Below, one piece after another: positions 47,133 to 58,381 of a stretch of DNA of 64,000 nt. Numbering within the stretch: the stretch's first letter is position 1; every line of letters begins with the position of its first letter. A model generated the notes under the pieces. That model was not told where the DNA came from. It ran no database searches and saw only the letters and a list, made by a program, of their open reading frames with translations. The stretch comes from Rehmannia glutinosa (taxonomy: Eukaryota > Streptophyta > Magnoliopsida > Lamiales > Orobanchaceae): the NCBI GenBank assembly GCA_016081115.2, contig CM071934.1:57583267-57647266 (forward strand), written 5' to 3'. Both the position numbers and the translations under genes were made by a program.

Positions 47133-48365
47133 ATTAGTGATCATGAATTCTAGTGGAACACCGCAACAACCTGAGATCCCACCCGCTGCTATTCATGGAG
47201 CCTCCATGCACAAGGCCGAGCAAGTAAATTATGTGAATAACCGAGATTTTAACAATAGGGGTAATTCATTACAAACTATCACCTGGGACTTCGCAATCAT
47301 GAGAATCTATCTTACAACAAACAACAGAAATGTGTTGAATCCACCTCTGGTTTATCCCAACCCATCCACTTCCAATTCACCCAGAGGTGAAAAGAAGCAA
47401 TCGCTAGAAGAGATATTCGGCTCATTTATAGGAGAGACCAAAAATTGTTTGAACAGAAGTGATGCACAAAGTGATAATTTGGGTACAAAGATGAATATGA
47501 TGGAGACGCATCTTAGATCACTGGAGACACAAATGGGTCAGTTAGCGACAACGGTGAATTCATTGCAACAAGAAGGAAAGTTTCCAAGAGATTCAGAGGT
47601 TAATCGTAGAGAGCACTTAAATGCAATTTATGTGAAGAATAAGAATGACTCAGAAATTCAGCATACACCCCAACAGTTTCCCATTTATATGAAGGGAGTG
47701 GAATCAAAGAAAATGAAGTTGGAGGAGTTTGAGACTGTCCATCTGATAGTGGAATGCAGTGTGATAGTGCAGAGAAAATTACCTCAGAAAATGAAGGATC
47801 CAGGGAGTTTTACTATTCCTTTGTACTATTGGAGGTATTTTCTTCGAAAAACCACTTTGTGATCTGAGTTCCAACGTTAATATTATGCCCTTATCTGATT
47901 TCAAGAAACTTGGGTTTAGGGAAGTGAAACCCTCCAATATCACTTTGCAATTTGCAGATCGATCCATCACCTATCCTTGGGGAGTTATTGAGGATGTGTT
48001 AGTGAGAATTGGAAAATTCATATTACCTATGGATTTTGTAGTGCTGAACATGAAGGAGGATCATTAATCTATAGACAACCATTTTTAGCTACTGCAAGGG
48101 CATTGATTGATGTAGAATTGTGGAAACTGACTCTATGGGTTGACAAGAAGGAAGTCGTGTTCACCATCCATGCAACCAAGAGGCTTCAATTTGAACCTAA
48201 TAATTGTCATCAAATGGATGGGCATCAAGCTAAGGATGTTGGCGGTTGGGGAGTGTCTAAGAGAAACATGGACAGCGTTCCCATTGGAGCTCCAACTTGA
48301 TAATTCCAGACAAAATCTTACTGAAGACTGTAAACTTAGCGCTTCTTAGGAGTCAACCCAAGCAT
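47133..48365 (+). pseudogene. Athila-like gag-protease remnant, unit 1
   Basis: Starts inside gag next to D's LTR. 47128-47862 is open: an Asn-rich stretch (NYVNNRDFNNRGNS), GEKKQSLEEIFGSFIGETKN, and a coiled coil (METHLRSLETQMGQLATTVN). The protease approach KLPQKMKDPGSF follows, then a frameshift. The protease core reads CDLSSNVNIMP, where Athila elements have DLG, so the active-site Gly is Ser. MPLSDFKKLGFREVKPSNIT and YPWGVIEDVLVRIGKFILP follow. After RALIDVELWKL-type text it passes to TGTAAACTTAGCGCTTCTTA, the post-pol tail. RT, RNase H and integrase are absent. Confidence 0.82.
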
Positions 48366-48645
48366 TTTCCATGTTTCCTTAGTTGTTAGTTTTGTATAAT
48401 ATTTGTTTTCGTAGTTAATTCGTCATCATTGTTCGTTTTTAATTCTTACGGTTAGTTGTGTTGCATCAAGCCCCGAACCCACCATACCACGTTCATGAAG
48501 TGCTTTTGTCAACAAAGCGGGCGAAAGAGGTTGCAAGCCCCTGTTTGAACTTGCAACAGAATTCGAGTTCCCGGCACCAAAGACTGCGCAAGTCTGTGCG
48601 GGTGCGGTGCATCACGACCCCTAAATTGTGATCAGGGGCATATTT
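48366..48645 (+). other. Tail spacer of unit 1
   Basis: No ORF. GC-richer than its flanks, with a segment (48475-48640) also found after unit 2 (50150-50330). It ends with ATTTTTAAGAATGATACT, which unit 2's tail mirrors. Confidence 0.6.
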
Positions 48646-50050
48646 TTAAGAATGATACTTGATGCTGTAGCAGGGGGCAAATTGATGGATAAAATTCTGA
48701 CTGAGGCATTACTTTTACTTGAAGAAATGGCCACAAACAGTTATCAATAGCCCTCCGAGAGGTTAGTGCCAAAAACAATTGTCGGTGTTTTTGAGCTAGA
48801 TACTATGACAGCTCTAGTAGCTCAAATCTCGAGCCTGACTAAGCAATTAGCGATCATAAATTTTGGTGGAACACCGCAACAAGCTGAAACCCACCCGTGG
48901 TTGTTCATGCAGCCGCCACACACGAGGCCGATCAAGTATATTATGTGAATAACCGGGATTTTAACAATAGGGGTAATTCATTACCAACTCACTATCACCC
49001 GGGGCTTCACAATCATGAGAATCTCTCTTACAACCATAACATAAATGTGTTGAATCCACCTCCGGTTATCCCAACCCATCCAATTCTAATGCACCCAGAG
49101 GTGAAAAGAAGCAATCGCTAAAAGAGATACTCGGCTCATTTATAGGACAGACCAGAAATCGTCTGAATAGAAGTGATGCGCATATTGATAATTTGGGTAC
49201 AAAGATGAATGCGACGGAGATGCATCATAGGTCACTTGAGACATAAATGGGTAAGTTATTGATAGCAGTGAATTCATTGCAACAGAAAGGGAAGTTTCCA
49301 AGCGAGAGCACTGTAATGCAATTTATGTGAAGAATGACTCAGAAATTCAGCATACACCCGAACAACTGCCCATTTATATGAAGGGAGTGGAATCTAAGAA
49401 AATGAAGTTGGAGGAGTTTGAGACTGTTCATCTAGCAGAGAAATGCAGTGTGATGTTCCAGAGAAAACTACCTCAGAAAATGAAGGATCCGGGGAGTTTT
49501 AATATTCCTTGTATTATTGGAGGTATTTGTTTTGAAAAACCACTTTGTGATTTTGGTTCCAGTGTTAATCTTATATCCCTATTTGATTTCACGAAGCTTG
49601 GGCTCGGGGGTTGAAACCGTCCAATATCACTTTGCAATTTGCAGGTTGATCCATCACCTATTCTTGGGAAGTTATTGAGATTGTGTTAGTAAGAATTGGC
49701 AAATTCATATTCCCTGTGGATTTTATAGTGTTGGACGTGAAAGAGGATCATGAGATACCAATAATCTTTGGACGACCATTTTAGCTACTGTAAGGGCATT
49801 GATTGATGTAGAATTGGGGGAACTAACTCTGCGGGTTAACAAGGAGGAAATTGTATTAACCATCCATCCAACTAAGAGGCTTCAATTTGAACCTAGTAAT
49901 TGTCATCAAATGGATGGGCATCAAGATGAGGATGTTGGCGGTTCGGGAGTGTCTAAGGGAAATGTGACAACATTCCATTGGAGATCCAACTTGATAATTC
50001 CTGACAAAGTATGGCTGAAGACTGTAAACTTAGCGCTTCTTAGGAGGTAA
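48646..50050 (+). pseudogene. Athila-like gag-protease remnant, unit 2
   Basis: A second copy, offset by about 1.70-1.71 kb. It begins further upstream in gag (DAVAGGKLMDKILTEALLLL; EEMATNSYQ, then a TAG where Trp is expected). ALVAQISSLTKQLAIINFGG and the Asn-rich stretch follow. The protease reads IPCIIGGICFEKPLCDFGSS, so D-F-G is kept here while unit 1 has D-L-S. GELTLRVNKEEIVLTIHPTK and the same post-pol tail TGTAAACTTAGCGCTTCTTA end it. Shifts near 49080, 49300 and 49610 break it. RT to integrase is missing at the same point as in unit 1. Confidence 0.82.
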
Positions 50051-50353
50051 TCAAATCACTTTTCCTATTTTCTTAGTTGTTAGTTTAGTATAATATATGA
50101 TTTCGTAGTTAATTCGTCACAGTAGGTAATTTTGCATTCTTGCACCATACCCCGACCCCTCATAGTATGCTCATAAAGTGTTTTTTGACAAATGGCCGAA
50201 TGAGCCCGCCGGACCCCTGCTTTGTAACTTGGAGCAAGAATTTGAATTCACGATCCTACGTTGCGGTCGTGCATGTGTGCCCGCACTTCTGACTCGGCAC
50301 CTAAATTCAACCAGGGGGTACTTTTAAGAGCACTGCGGCACCCCATTTGGAGC
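50051..50353 (+). other. Tail spacer of unit 2
   Basis: No gene. Parallels 48366-48645. Ends at the start of Athila 3's LTR without a polypurine tract, so the LTR is not simply this unit's own 3' LTR. Confidence 0.6.
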
Positions 50354-51856
50354 TAATATGTGTAAAATATATGTACATTTAAGGGCTTATTTTGATATAT
50401 ATTTGATACATTTGCATGTATATTTAGTGTGTTTTACTTGATTTCCTTTGTTGGGCGTGATATTGCGTACTCTTGTTAATTTTCCAGAAAATAGAGCTAA
50501 ATTGGATAAAAGGCGATAGCATGTTTCAAAGAATATGTCAAAAGAATAGGTACAAACGAAAATGTGAAGGAAAGAAGCATGCACGGTCGAACAAAAGGGA
50601 ATTTCCTTCAAAAACATTCAAACGCGCTAATAATTTCCAGCACTAGTAGGGTTTAGTATGTTGGCCATAACTTTCTCTACAAAATTGATATTGAGGTGAT
50701 TCAAGTGGATATAGAAAGCTAAGAGAAAGGGATACAACTCCCATGAGATGTGCAAATGCCAATCGCACGACCCGACCGTGTGGGTTGACACGATCGTGCG
50801 ACGTGTCTAGGGCTGAATTGGTCTCCTTTTCCTACCAGAACTCTACAAGTGATCTCTCCAAGCACCTATATAAAGGGACCAAGGCTTGCACGAAAATTCA
50901 ATCATTCATACAACATACAACACACCAAAACACATAGAATCACAGATCAAAGGTCTTCTGAGAGAGGAGGGCTAGGTTACGAGAAAAACCACAAGGCCAT
51001 TCACATCTACGGAAGCACAAGAGCTCGATGGTTTGGAAGGAGGATCCATCCTGACAAGAAATGATTTTCTTTCTTAGTTTAGATCTCTTGTCTGTGCTTA
51101 AACGATGTCACAATGTTGATTTCAAGTTTGTCTATGAATTTGTTATCAATGTTTGGCTAATCTTTCGGATCCTAGGACATAACCAAAACTGTGGATTCAT
51201 GTTAAATCTTGATTAATTGTTTTCTTAATTGATTCATGTGCTATTTTATGAATTCGAATGCTTATTCTTAATTGTTGATTATCTGATCAATAATTTGCAT
51301 GTCATACTTGTTAGTCCATAATCCGGGAGGTGAGTTCTAGCTAGACGAAAATCGAATTCAGACATAAATAGTATAATGTATCGGGAGACTACTTCTGTTT
51401 GTGGGGAGCATTTCAATTCAAAGATATGTTGGGAGTTAATAATAGTTGTGATGAATGGGGAGACCTCAATTATAATTAACCTACTGTTTATGCGCCACCC
51501 GGGAGGGGAATAAACTAGTATAGGAATTGAACCCATAGAAACGCATGAATTGGTTTTGTGAAACATTAATTGCATTTGATATTGAAGAAGCATGTTGAGA
51601 TTATGTGTCTAGGGTTCCTTTCGTATTTGTTGAAAAAACTTGTGGGGTTCGAAATTTATTTCTTTTTATTTTTAGTTATCTATTTTTATAAAACTCTTGA
51701 TATTCGGTTGCTTCAACAATATTGGAATACGATGTTATTATAGCCTAAGTGTTTCGCAGTCAATCCCTGAGGAATACGACCTTATTTTTTCCATTATCCT
51801 ATAAACTACACTATACACTTTCAGTATAGAGATCCAAACAATATTTTTGGCGAACA
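50354..51856 (+). repeat. 5' LTR of Athila 3
   Basis: Aligns with the other Athila LTRs from TGTGTAAAATATATG. The terminal dinucleotide reads TA instead of TG. A weaker palindrome region lies at 50760-50805, with TATATAAAG at 50867-50875. Ends GGCGAACA. Confidence 0.85.
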
Positions 51857-51862
51857 AGTTTT

Positions 51863-51880
51863 TGGCGCTGTTGCCGGGGA
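51863..51880 (+). other. Primer binding site of Athila 3 (tRNA-Asp)
   Basis: TGGCGCTGTTGCCGGGGA, six bases after the LTR; one mismatch to the tRNA-Asp complement. Confidence 0.88.
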
Positions 51881-52094
51881 TTGAAAGATTCAACTTAGAT
51901 ATAATAATAAGTTATTCAATCTTAATTGAAATATTTTTTTTTTCAATTTTTTGTAAATATATTTTATTTTTCGATTTTCTTTTGTAAATATTTTTTTTTG
52001 ATTTTGTAATTTTTTATTTTTTTACTATTTTTGATTTTTCCTTTTTTTTGTAAATAATTTTTTTTAATTGCTTTGTTTCTGACATCGTTTTTGT

Positions 52095-52270
52095 TGAATG
52101 CAAGACTAAAATCGTTGGAGATACAAGTAGCCCAAAATCGCTACTGCAATGGGAGGCCAACATCAAAAAGGTAAATTCTAAAGTGATACTGAACTTAATG
52201 CAACGTCATTCGTCTGATGGATGGTACAGAATATGAGGGCTCAATGATTTCAATTGAAGCGGTTTAACGA
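52095..52270 (+). pseudogene. Athila 3 gag C-terminal remnant
   Basis: Only the coiled-coil end of gag is left: the LKSLEIQVAQ equivalent at about 52105, the GGQHQKG equivalent at 52150, and the RLMDGTEYEGS equivalent at 52208. The leader joins it directly at a short match around GAATGCAAGACT, which suggests deletion at microhomology. The gag end then enters the tail at the same point as copies 1 and 2. Not translatable as a gag. Confidence 0.7.
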
Positions 52271-53681
52271 CTGTGATTTTAGAAATCTAAAGTTTGGCTA
52301 AAGACGTAAAACTTAGTGATTTGTGGGAGGCAACCCAAGAGACGTCACAACAAACTCCAGGGTAAAAAAAAGACATGGCAGACGCACACGACCCAACCGT
52401 GCGATCTGCTCCTTCAAGTTTCAAATTTGACGGACGAGTTCCCGTCTTCACCGGAATGATTCAGTAAGTACTTTCTACGCATTCCTCTTTTTTTTTTGAT
52501 AATTTCCTCATATGTTCGGGACGATACATATTTTAAGTTTGGGGGGGGGTTGTCAAGAATGTGTAATTTAGTACTGTTGCATTACTGCATTGCATTTAGG
52601 ATTGCATGTAGAACATAAATTTTGTATTAAAAAAAATTCAATTTTCAATTTTTTATTTTATTTTATTATTTATTTTTGCATGTTTATTGCTTTAGCACGT
52701 TTAATTGCTTTTGTGTGTGATTTTGATTAAGATTTTGAAAAAGTACAAAGCTTCCGTATGATTTTTACTATTGGCATTTGATTTTATGAGATGACATATT
52801 TTTGTGAATAGTGCGATGAATGGTTGAGGAGATGTCTTTTATTTGTTTGGCATTAGTTAAGAAAATTGGGTTTTTGAGCATATTGCGAAAAATAAGTCTG
52901 TGAGCTTTTGTGCCTTTAACTGCTTTCAAATTATGTAATCTTATTTTTTTTTTTGAGTGTGTCATTCATGATTGCTAGAACTCTAGAACTTGCTTTGGTA
53001 TCTTCATTGAAGTCATGTGTGTGTTCAATTTTTGAAAATGATTTAAGGTCATCTTTGTTTAGCCTAATTAGCCTAAAAAGTCTACCTATGAACTCATGAT
53101 TCCCCAGTTAGCCACTTTGAGCATTAACTTTTTTATTGTTAGCCCATTTTTTGATCTTTAAAATTGAAATAATAATTTTTAATCCCTAAAATTACTTGAG
53201 CTTATAGAAAATGAATAGTTTGGGGGAGATGTGGGATAATTGTGAAAAAAGAGAGAAAATTGGCAAAAGAAAGAGGAATGAGCAGTGTCTAGGTAAATTA
53301 TGAAACCCGAAAAAGAAAGAAAAATCTCTAAAAAAAAAGAGAGAATATCTAGCAAAGGAGTGAAAGAATGAAAAAATTTGAAAATATTGAGAAAAAAAAA
53401 CAATTGAGAGCTTGAGGGTAAAGAAAACAAAAAGAAGGCAAAATGGCCTAAGAATGAAAAATGAGAAAAATGGTGGAGTTGAGTGAAAAATAAAATATCT
53501 TGAAATAATGATTTTTAGATGAAATTGGGTTGGTGAATTGTAAGTCTGTGTGCTTAAATTCTATTTGCTCAAGTCAAGTCACTTAATCTAATTTTTTTCT
53601 ACTCTTACCAAAGAGCCTACATTACAACCAAATAAAAGTCCTTTTTGAATCTTAAATTGTGCACACTAAAGTGGTAGAGAT
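52271..53681 (+). other. Athila 3 tail and 3' untranslated region
   Basis: GGGAGGCAACCC at about 52325, one palindrome relative near 52385, then a deletion of the second ORF (join near 52460). Internal PPT-like motifs (52535, 53217) and the purine belt (53230-53500) remain. No ORF. Confidence 0.75.
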
Positions 53682-53942
53682 TGTAAGTCCAAGCGGCTAC
53701 GATAATCTAGAGGGGGGGTGAATAGATTATCTCCATCTTTTCGATTTCGCCCTCTTTTTGCAATCAAATGCTCAAAGACAATAATAAAGGTGCGGAATGT
53801 AAACAACACACGTTGATTTAAAGAGGTTCAACCCACCTAGGGCCTAATCCTCTACCACCCCAGTATATCCGGGATGGATTTCAAAAAGAAAAAGAATTTT
53901 ATTAATTACCAAAATTAATACAAATTCAACTTACAACACCTT

Positions 53943-54136
53943 GAAGAGCACCACACTCTTCTTCAACACCACCTTTGGAGATTACCACAATCTCCCTTCA
54001 ACGGCACCTTGTGAAGATTACCACAATCTTCAACCTTGAAGAATACCAAATTCTTCAACACCTCAATAAGAAGATCACCACAATCTTCTTCACCTATCAC
54101 CTAGATCATCCAAGTGTGTTCTTACCACAAGAACAC
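53943..54136 (-). other. Series of six small hairpins in the copia C LTR
   Basis: Perfect inverted repeats with small loops: GAAGAG/CTCTTC (53943-53961), GGAGATT/AATCTCC (53977-53995), TGAAGATT/AATCTTCA (54012-54032), TTGAAGAAT/ATTCTTCAA (54036-54058), AAGAAGAT/ATCTTCTT (54068-54090), GTGTTCTT/AAGAACAC (54116-54136). All loops contain ACCA, three of them exactly ACCAC. They lie 240-430 nt downstream of the TATA box on the element's strand, so they would be in the RNA leader. The right LTR has the same set (62552-62746), with a mismatch in the second. Confidence 0.75.
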
Positions 54137-54373
54137 TCACAAGGATATCTTGTGTTTGAATGATAACCAAAAATCAAGATTACAACTCAATAATGAATAA
54201 TACAATTTGAGTGCAAGGTGTAATCAAGAATAGCCTAGACCTCAAGGATGTGAAAGTGATAAGCTAGGCAAATTTACAACAAGAATAATAACAATGAAAG
54301 ACCAAGTATATGCTTGAAGTGTATCTTGTTGTGTTGTATCTCAAATGTTGTATTGGTTGCTCCAAAACTTCCT

Positions 54374-54760
54374 CTATTTATAGGAGATGATTGATCAAGC
54401 ATAGGCTCCTCTTGGGGATTGAAAATCTCAGAAAAATACAATTAAAATCAAGAATATAGTCTGTTAGAAACCAATCCCACAATTTAAGGAAATGTGTCTG
54501 TCAAACGGTCATATTTTTCTTCATTAATCAATAGAGGCGACCGGTCGCACAAAAATAAGAGAAATAAGAACACTTTGAAAATTTCAACAGGCGACCGATC
54601 GATGTAGGCTTCACCGGTCGGCCCTGTCTCAACCGGTCCCCCTAATAAAAAAAACGAAGAGGTTATGTTCTGTTTCAAAATGAAACTTGTGTATCGGTCG
54701 ATCGCTGGGACGGCCGACCGGGAGTCGGCCGACGCCAGTCGGCATGCACGGCCGAGTCGC
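54374..54760 (-). promoter_or_regulatory. Copia C LTR promoter: TATA box and CpG palindromes
   Basis: Minus-strand TATAAATAG at 54374-54382. Upstream of it on that strand (54536-54760) are several CGACCGGTCG-type self-complementary motifs. The right LTR has the TATA at 62984-62992 and motifs at 63144-63360. Confidence 0.6.
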
Positions 54761-54818
54761 CTGCTTTTTTACCTCCGTCTCATTTTTCTGTTTCTAAAAA
54801 CATCTTCGTGCACGGGTT

Positions 54819-57104
54819 TGTAACGCTTAGAAATTTTGAACTATAAATTATGTGCAAATATTCATTTTTCCGTATATATTTTTTTTCCATAAGAAACTTG
54901 AGAAAAACAACTCGTTATAACGAGCCATTTAATTTTTCAAAAGAATAATAATTATAGCGGAAGCAATCGCATAACATATTTGGAATAAAATTTGACATCT
55001 ACATATAATTCTAACAAACCATTTGACAGTAAAAGACTTTGAAAAATATCGCGTACATACTTTTATTTATAAGAGAACGTAGGCCTGTAAAAATATTTCA
55101 TTTAAAATTCAATAGCAACAGCGGAAACAATTTATAAAGTGTAGAAAATTAATATATTCATTTATTTATAAGAAATTCGCACATTTACAAAAAAAAAATC
55201 CCGTTTAGTCTATTTGCATAAATAAACTTAGAAAATCATAATAATTCAATAATTTCTTGTTTAATTAAAATCACCATTTAAAAATAAAAAGGACATTACT
55301 CCAATAGTTTCATAGGCCATCACCATAATCCACCGCCAATAACCATCGCCGACTCCGTAACCTGAAAAGTTTGATTATATGTGGGGTGAGCGACACAGCT
55401 CAGTGGAGTATAAATTGTCCAAGCTAAATACACAGATATCTCACATAGGCATGCAAATACAATCCAATAGGACATAGCATAGATCTTTTGAAAAACCGTA
55501 GACATAGACATGGGTAGCACTGCAGGGGTTCCACCTGAGGGATACATCGACCCCAGACCTCTTGAGTCCCTGGCTCATGGGGCCTAAGCAACTGTACTAC
55601 ATATTCATGCAAAATAATCTAAGCATTTAACAAGGACAATAAAGTTTAGAAAAACAAACCCCACCTTGAACGTAGCTTGAAAAATAAGTAGAACTTAAAA
55701 GTGTTGGATGCAAGCACGCCTAATCCTCGCTCGATAAGTCGCCTAATCATAGAAGTAGGAAAACACTAATCAAAACCTTGAGATATTCTAAACTTAAAAC
55801 TTAAAAGTAATAATCTAAAATCCTAATTTAGGGGTTTAATAGAATATAAAATAAGATTAAACTAAATTGGATTTGGTGATCAAAAATTTGGAATTTGTTT
55901 GGTCAAAATATGAGTTGGTCGATTTTAAAGTAAAGAAATGGACTGATTTTGAAATATTAGAAATCTAGTTGGGGCAAAATGTGATTTTTGGAAAAATTAG
56001 ACACGAACCTGAATATAGCACCATCAATTGAGAAAAGTTAAATCCCAAAAAGGCAAATCCTCCCTAAATTACTCAATTCCTTAATTCCTCAACTTGCAAA
56101 GCAAAATCTCCCATTCCTCTCAATCTCGTCTTCTCAATATCAGTAAACTCCTTCTTCCTCTTTCACACGCATCTACCATCGGCGATGCGATTGGGGTTTT
56201 CCCGGCATCGGCGGAGTTCGATGGTGGTGGTTCGATATTTTCGATGGGTTTTGGGTTTTGATTGTGCTGTTGCGGAATTCAGGTTTTGGGGCATTTGAAT
56301 TTCTCGAGGAGTTCGCGGGTTTGTGATTTTGGTGGCTGCGGTTTTGGTTTTTCGAGGGGTTCTCGGTTTCGGTTTACTCGACGGGCTGTGGATGGTGGTT
56401 TTGGGTTTGGGTTTTCGGGCTTCAGGTTTATGATTCGATTTCGATTTCCGACTTAATCGTGGGTTGTGAGTTTCTTTGTGGGTTGGTGTCTTGCGACAGG
56501 TGTGATTCGGTTTTTAGCTGGATTTCTCGGGTTTTCCGGCGTACTCATGGGTTGCTTTGTGGTTTGCTTGAGGGGCTAAATTGACATGTTTTTTTTTGGT
56601 TGAATTTGGTGATTAAGATGATAATTTGCAGGGGATTTGAGAAGGTGAGAATAAGATAAATAATACTATCTTTGGAAGAGAACTTTTGTTGCTAAGCATT
56701 CATTCACGTAAAACAACTTTTAAGGAATAATAAATAAAAGGTTTTGTTTAAAAAGGCGTATACCTAGAATCACATATTAATAGGAGTCTAATAGGAGTCC
56801 GATTAATCCAACTAATAGATGAAAGTGAATCTGTTAACTTTAAAGTTTTGGTAAGTCTATAGGAAAAGATAGATTTTTAATGGGATTTTGAAGGCGAGTA
56901 AATCTTTATCCGAAAATCTTTGGAGTTTCAAATTTGCAAAAGGAATGAATAATTGGGCTAAAATAAATAATGGGCTTACACTTGGGCTAATGAGAATTTT
57001 GGGCATAAGAAAGTTGGACTTGAATTTAAATAAAAAGTTAAGAAAATTAAGCCCCTATATAACTAAAATTCTCATCTTAAAATAAATATAGTCTGGGTGT
57101 TACA
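54819..57104 (-). repeat. 3' LTR of the inserted Tekay-type element
   Basis: 2286 bp. The GC/T-rich part at 56160-56600 gives chance ORFs. Its last 432 bp (56673-57104) recur at 58382-58809. Confidence 0.88.
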
Positions 57105-57126
57105 AACTCTCCCTCTTAAAAAAATT
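57105..57126 (-). other. Polypurine tract of the inserted Tekay-type element
   Basis: The minus strand reads TTTTTTTAAGAGGGAGAGTT before TGTAACACCC. The GAGGACGAAATTT just upstream on that strand is the usual Tekay 3' end. Confidence 0.8.
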
Positions 57127-58381
57127 TCGTCCTCGAAATTTAGTCAACTTAATTTCTAAAATTAAATAACGTCTAAATATCTTGCTAGAATCACATCTTT
57201 TCATTCCCAAGTTGCCTCGTCCTGGCCATCTCAACTATTGTTATAAGAAAATCCATTAAAAGTAAATATATCTCCAAATTACTCCGAAAATCCGATATAC
57301 GTGTCTCTTAGGATTCTATTGTCCTTTCAGTTTGTTTATCCGTCTATAAATGTTGTAGCCCACTAAGATTTAATCTTATTCCCTTATATTATTGCAAGTT
57401 TCTCCAAACATTCAAAGTTAACTAGTATCTCCCTGATAGTCTCGCTATTTCTCTTGTGTACGGTTGGACGAATTGCTCTAAACCGTATGTCATCTGTAAA
57501 AGTGTGTAGATTTGGTACATCGGTCAAAAATATTCCATCTCATGATTTTTGTTAGTTGATCGCGACTAACTTACAACAAGGTCAACATCTATATGCTCTC
57601 AACTTTCATTCGAGGATATCATGTGTCTTAACAAATATCTTGTGATCGTTGGTGTTTGATCTTAACCTGTTGGCGTGTCATGCATCTATCTACAAAGTCC
57701 CGATATTTCTTATCATTTTCTCCACCAAAAATACATTTCGCATATCTAGACAAATCTTTGTAACTCATAGGCGAGTGGTGTATGATATCCAATGTGTTTA
57801 ACCTATTATCACAGTTCTTCCTTAAGTACAACCAAAAATTCATTTGTAGGCTAATGCACCATTAGCAACTATAACAAATCCATTGAGGTCTGCGATTAGA
57901 TCATGGTTTCTCATCTTACCTAAAACTCATATGTCCATTGTGCCTCATAAATTTTATCTCTAGGTACAAGTCGTTCAACCATTGTTGCGAAGAATTGATT
58001 CAATCCACAAAAAGGTGTGACAACCTCGATTATCAACTTAGCAAACTCTCTCGTCAAGTATTCTTATTCTCTTTGGTAAACTGGTAAATCCTTATTTAAC
58101 TTCTTAGAAATCCTCCGAACACTTCTCGTTCCCCTGAAACTTCACATTTTCCTGCCACTCTAGTCTCTAGTGTTGAACTCAAAAAAATACTTTCTATAAA
58201 CCTTATGTAATACCCAAAGGGGTCTAGAAACATCGAACTCCATTCACAATCGTAACTATACTCCATTCATTAATAACTTCAACTTTAACCGGGTCAACTT
58301 ATATTCCTCATACGATAACAATCTGACCAACCAATATTATATAGTCTAACCACAATTTAAACTTATTGAAATTTACTATGC
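57127..58381 (-). pseudogene. Tekay-type pol 3' remnant
   Basis: The minus strand around 57190-57235 reads DGQDEATWE followed by a stop, the end of a chromodomain in Tekay integrase. Farther in (57240-58381) the reading is broken by many stops; FVDRCMTRQQVK at about 57680 resembles the integrase N-terminal region (D.FV..C..CQ.VK) by eye. No full domain remains. This part would have covered integrase and chromodomain. Confidence 0.55.

Larger units (their letters stand above)
47133..50353 (+). repeat. 1.7-kb tandem duplication of an Athila-like segment
   Basis: CAATTAG...GATCAT at 47131 recurs at 48844, and AGTTGTTAGTTT at 48381 recurs at 50075, offsets of 1713 and 1694 bp. Units share gag, protease, the same pol deletion and the same tail. 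Confidence 0.8.
50354..53681 (+). mobile_element. Athila-type element, copy 3 (LTR plus non-coding remnant)
   Basis: 5' LTR, PBS, a short piece of gag end, the post-pol tail, a trace of the palindromic region, and the 3' untranslated region. Two internal deletions removed most of gag and the whole second ORF. Copia C interrupts it at 53681 in sequence equivalent to about 16045 of copy 1. The 3' LTR is not in the window. Confidence 0.85.

Noticed and set aside
50354..51856. Reading this LTR as the 3' LTR of the 47-50-kb remnant
   Set aside because: No polypurine tract precedes it and a tRNA-Asp PBS follows, so it is a 5' LTR of another copy.
53975..54163. 62-codon plus-strand ORF found identically at 62585-62773
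   Set aside because: It repeats only because it lies in both LTRs of copia C, antisense to the element, and reads through the hairpin series.
56262..56456. Gly/Phe-rich plus-strand ORF
   Set aside because: Lies in the GC/T-rich part of a Tekay LTR; low-complexity translation and no similarity recognised.
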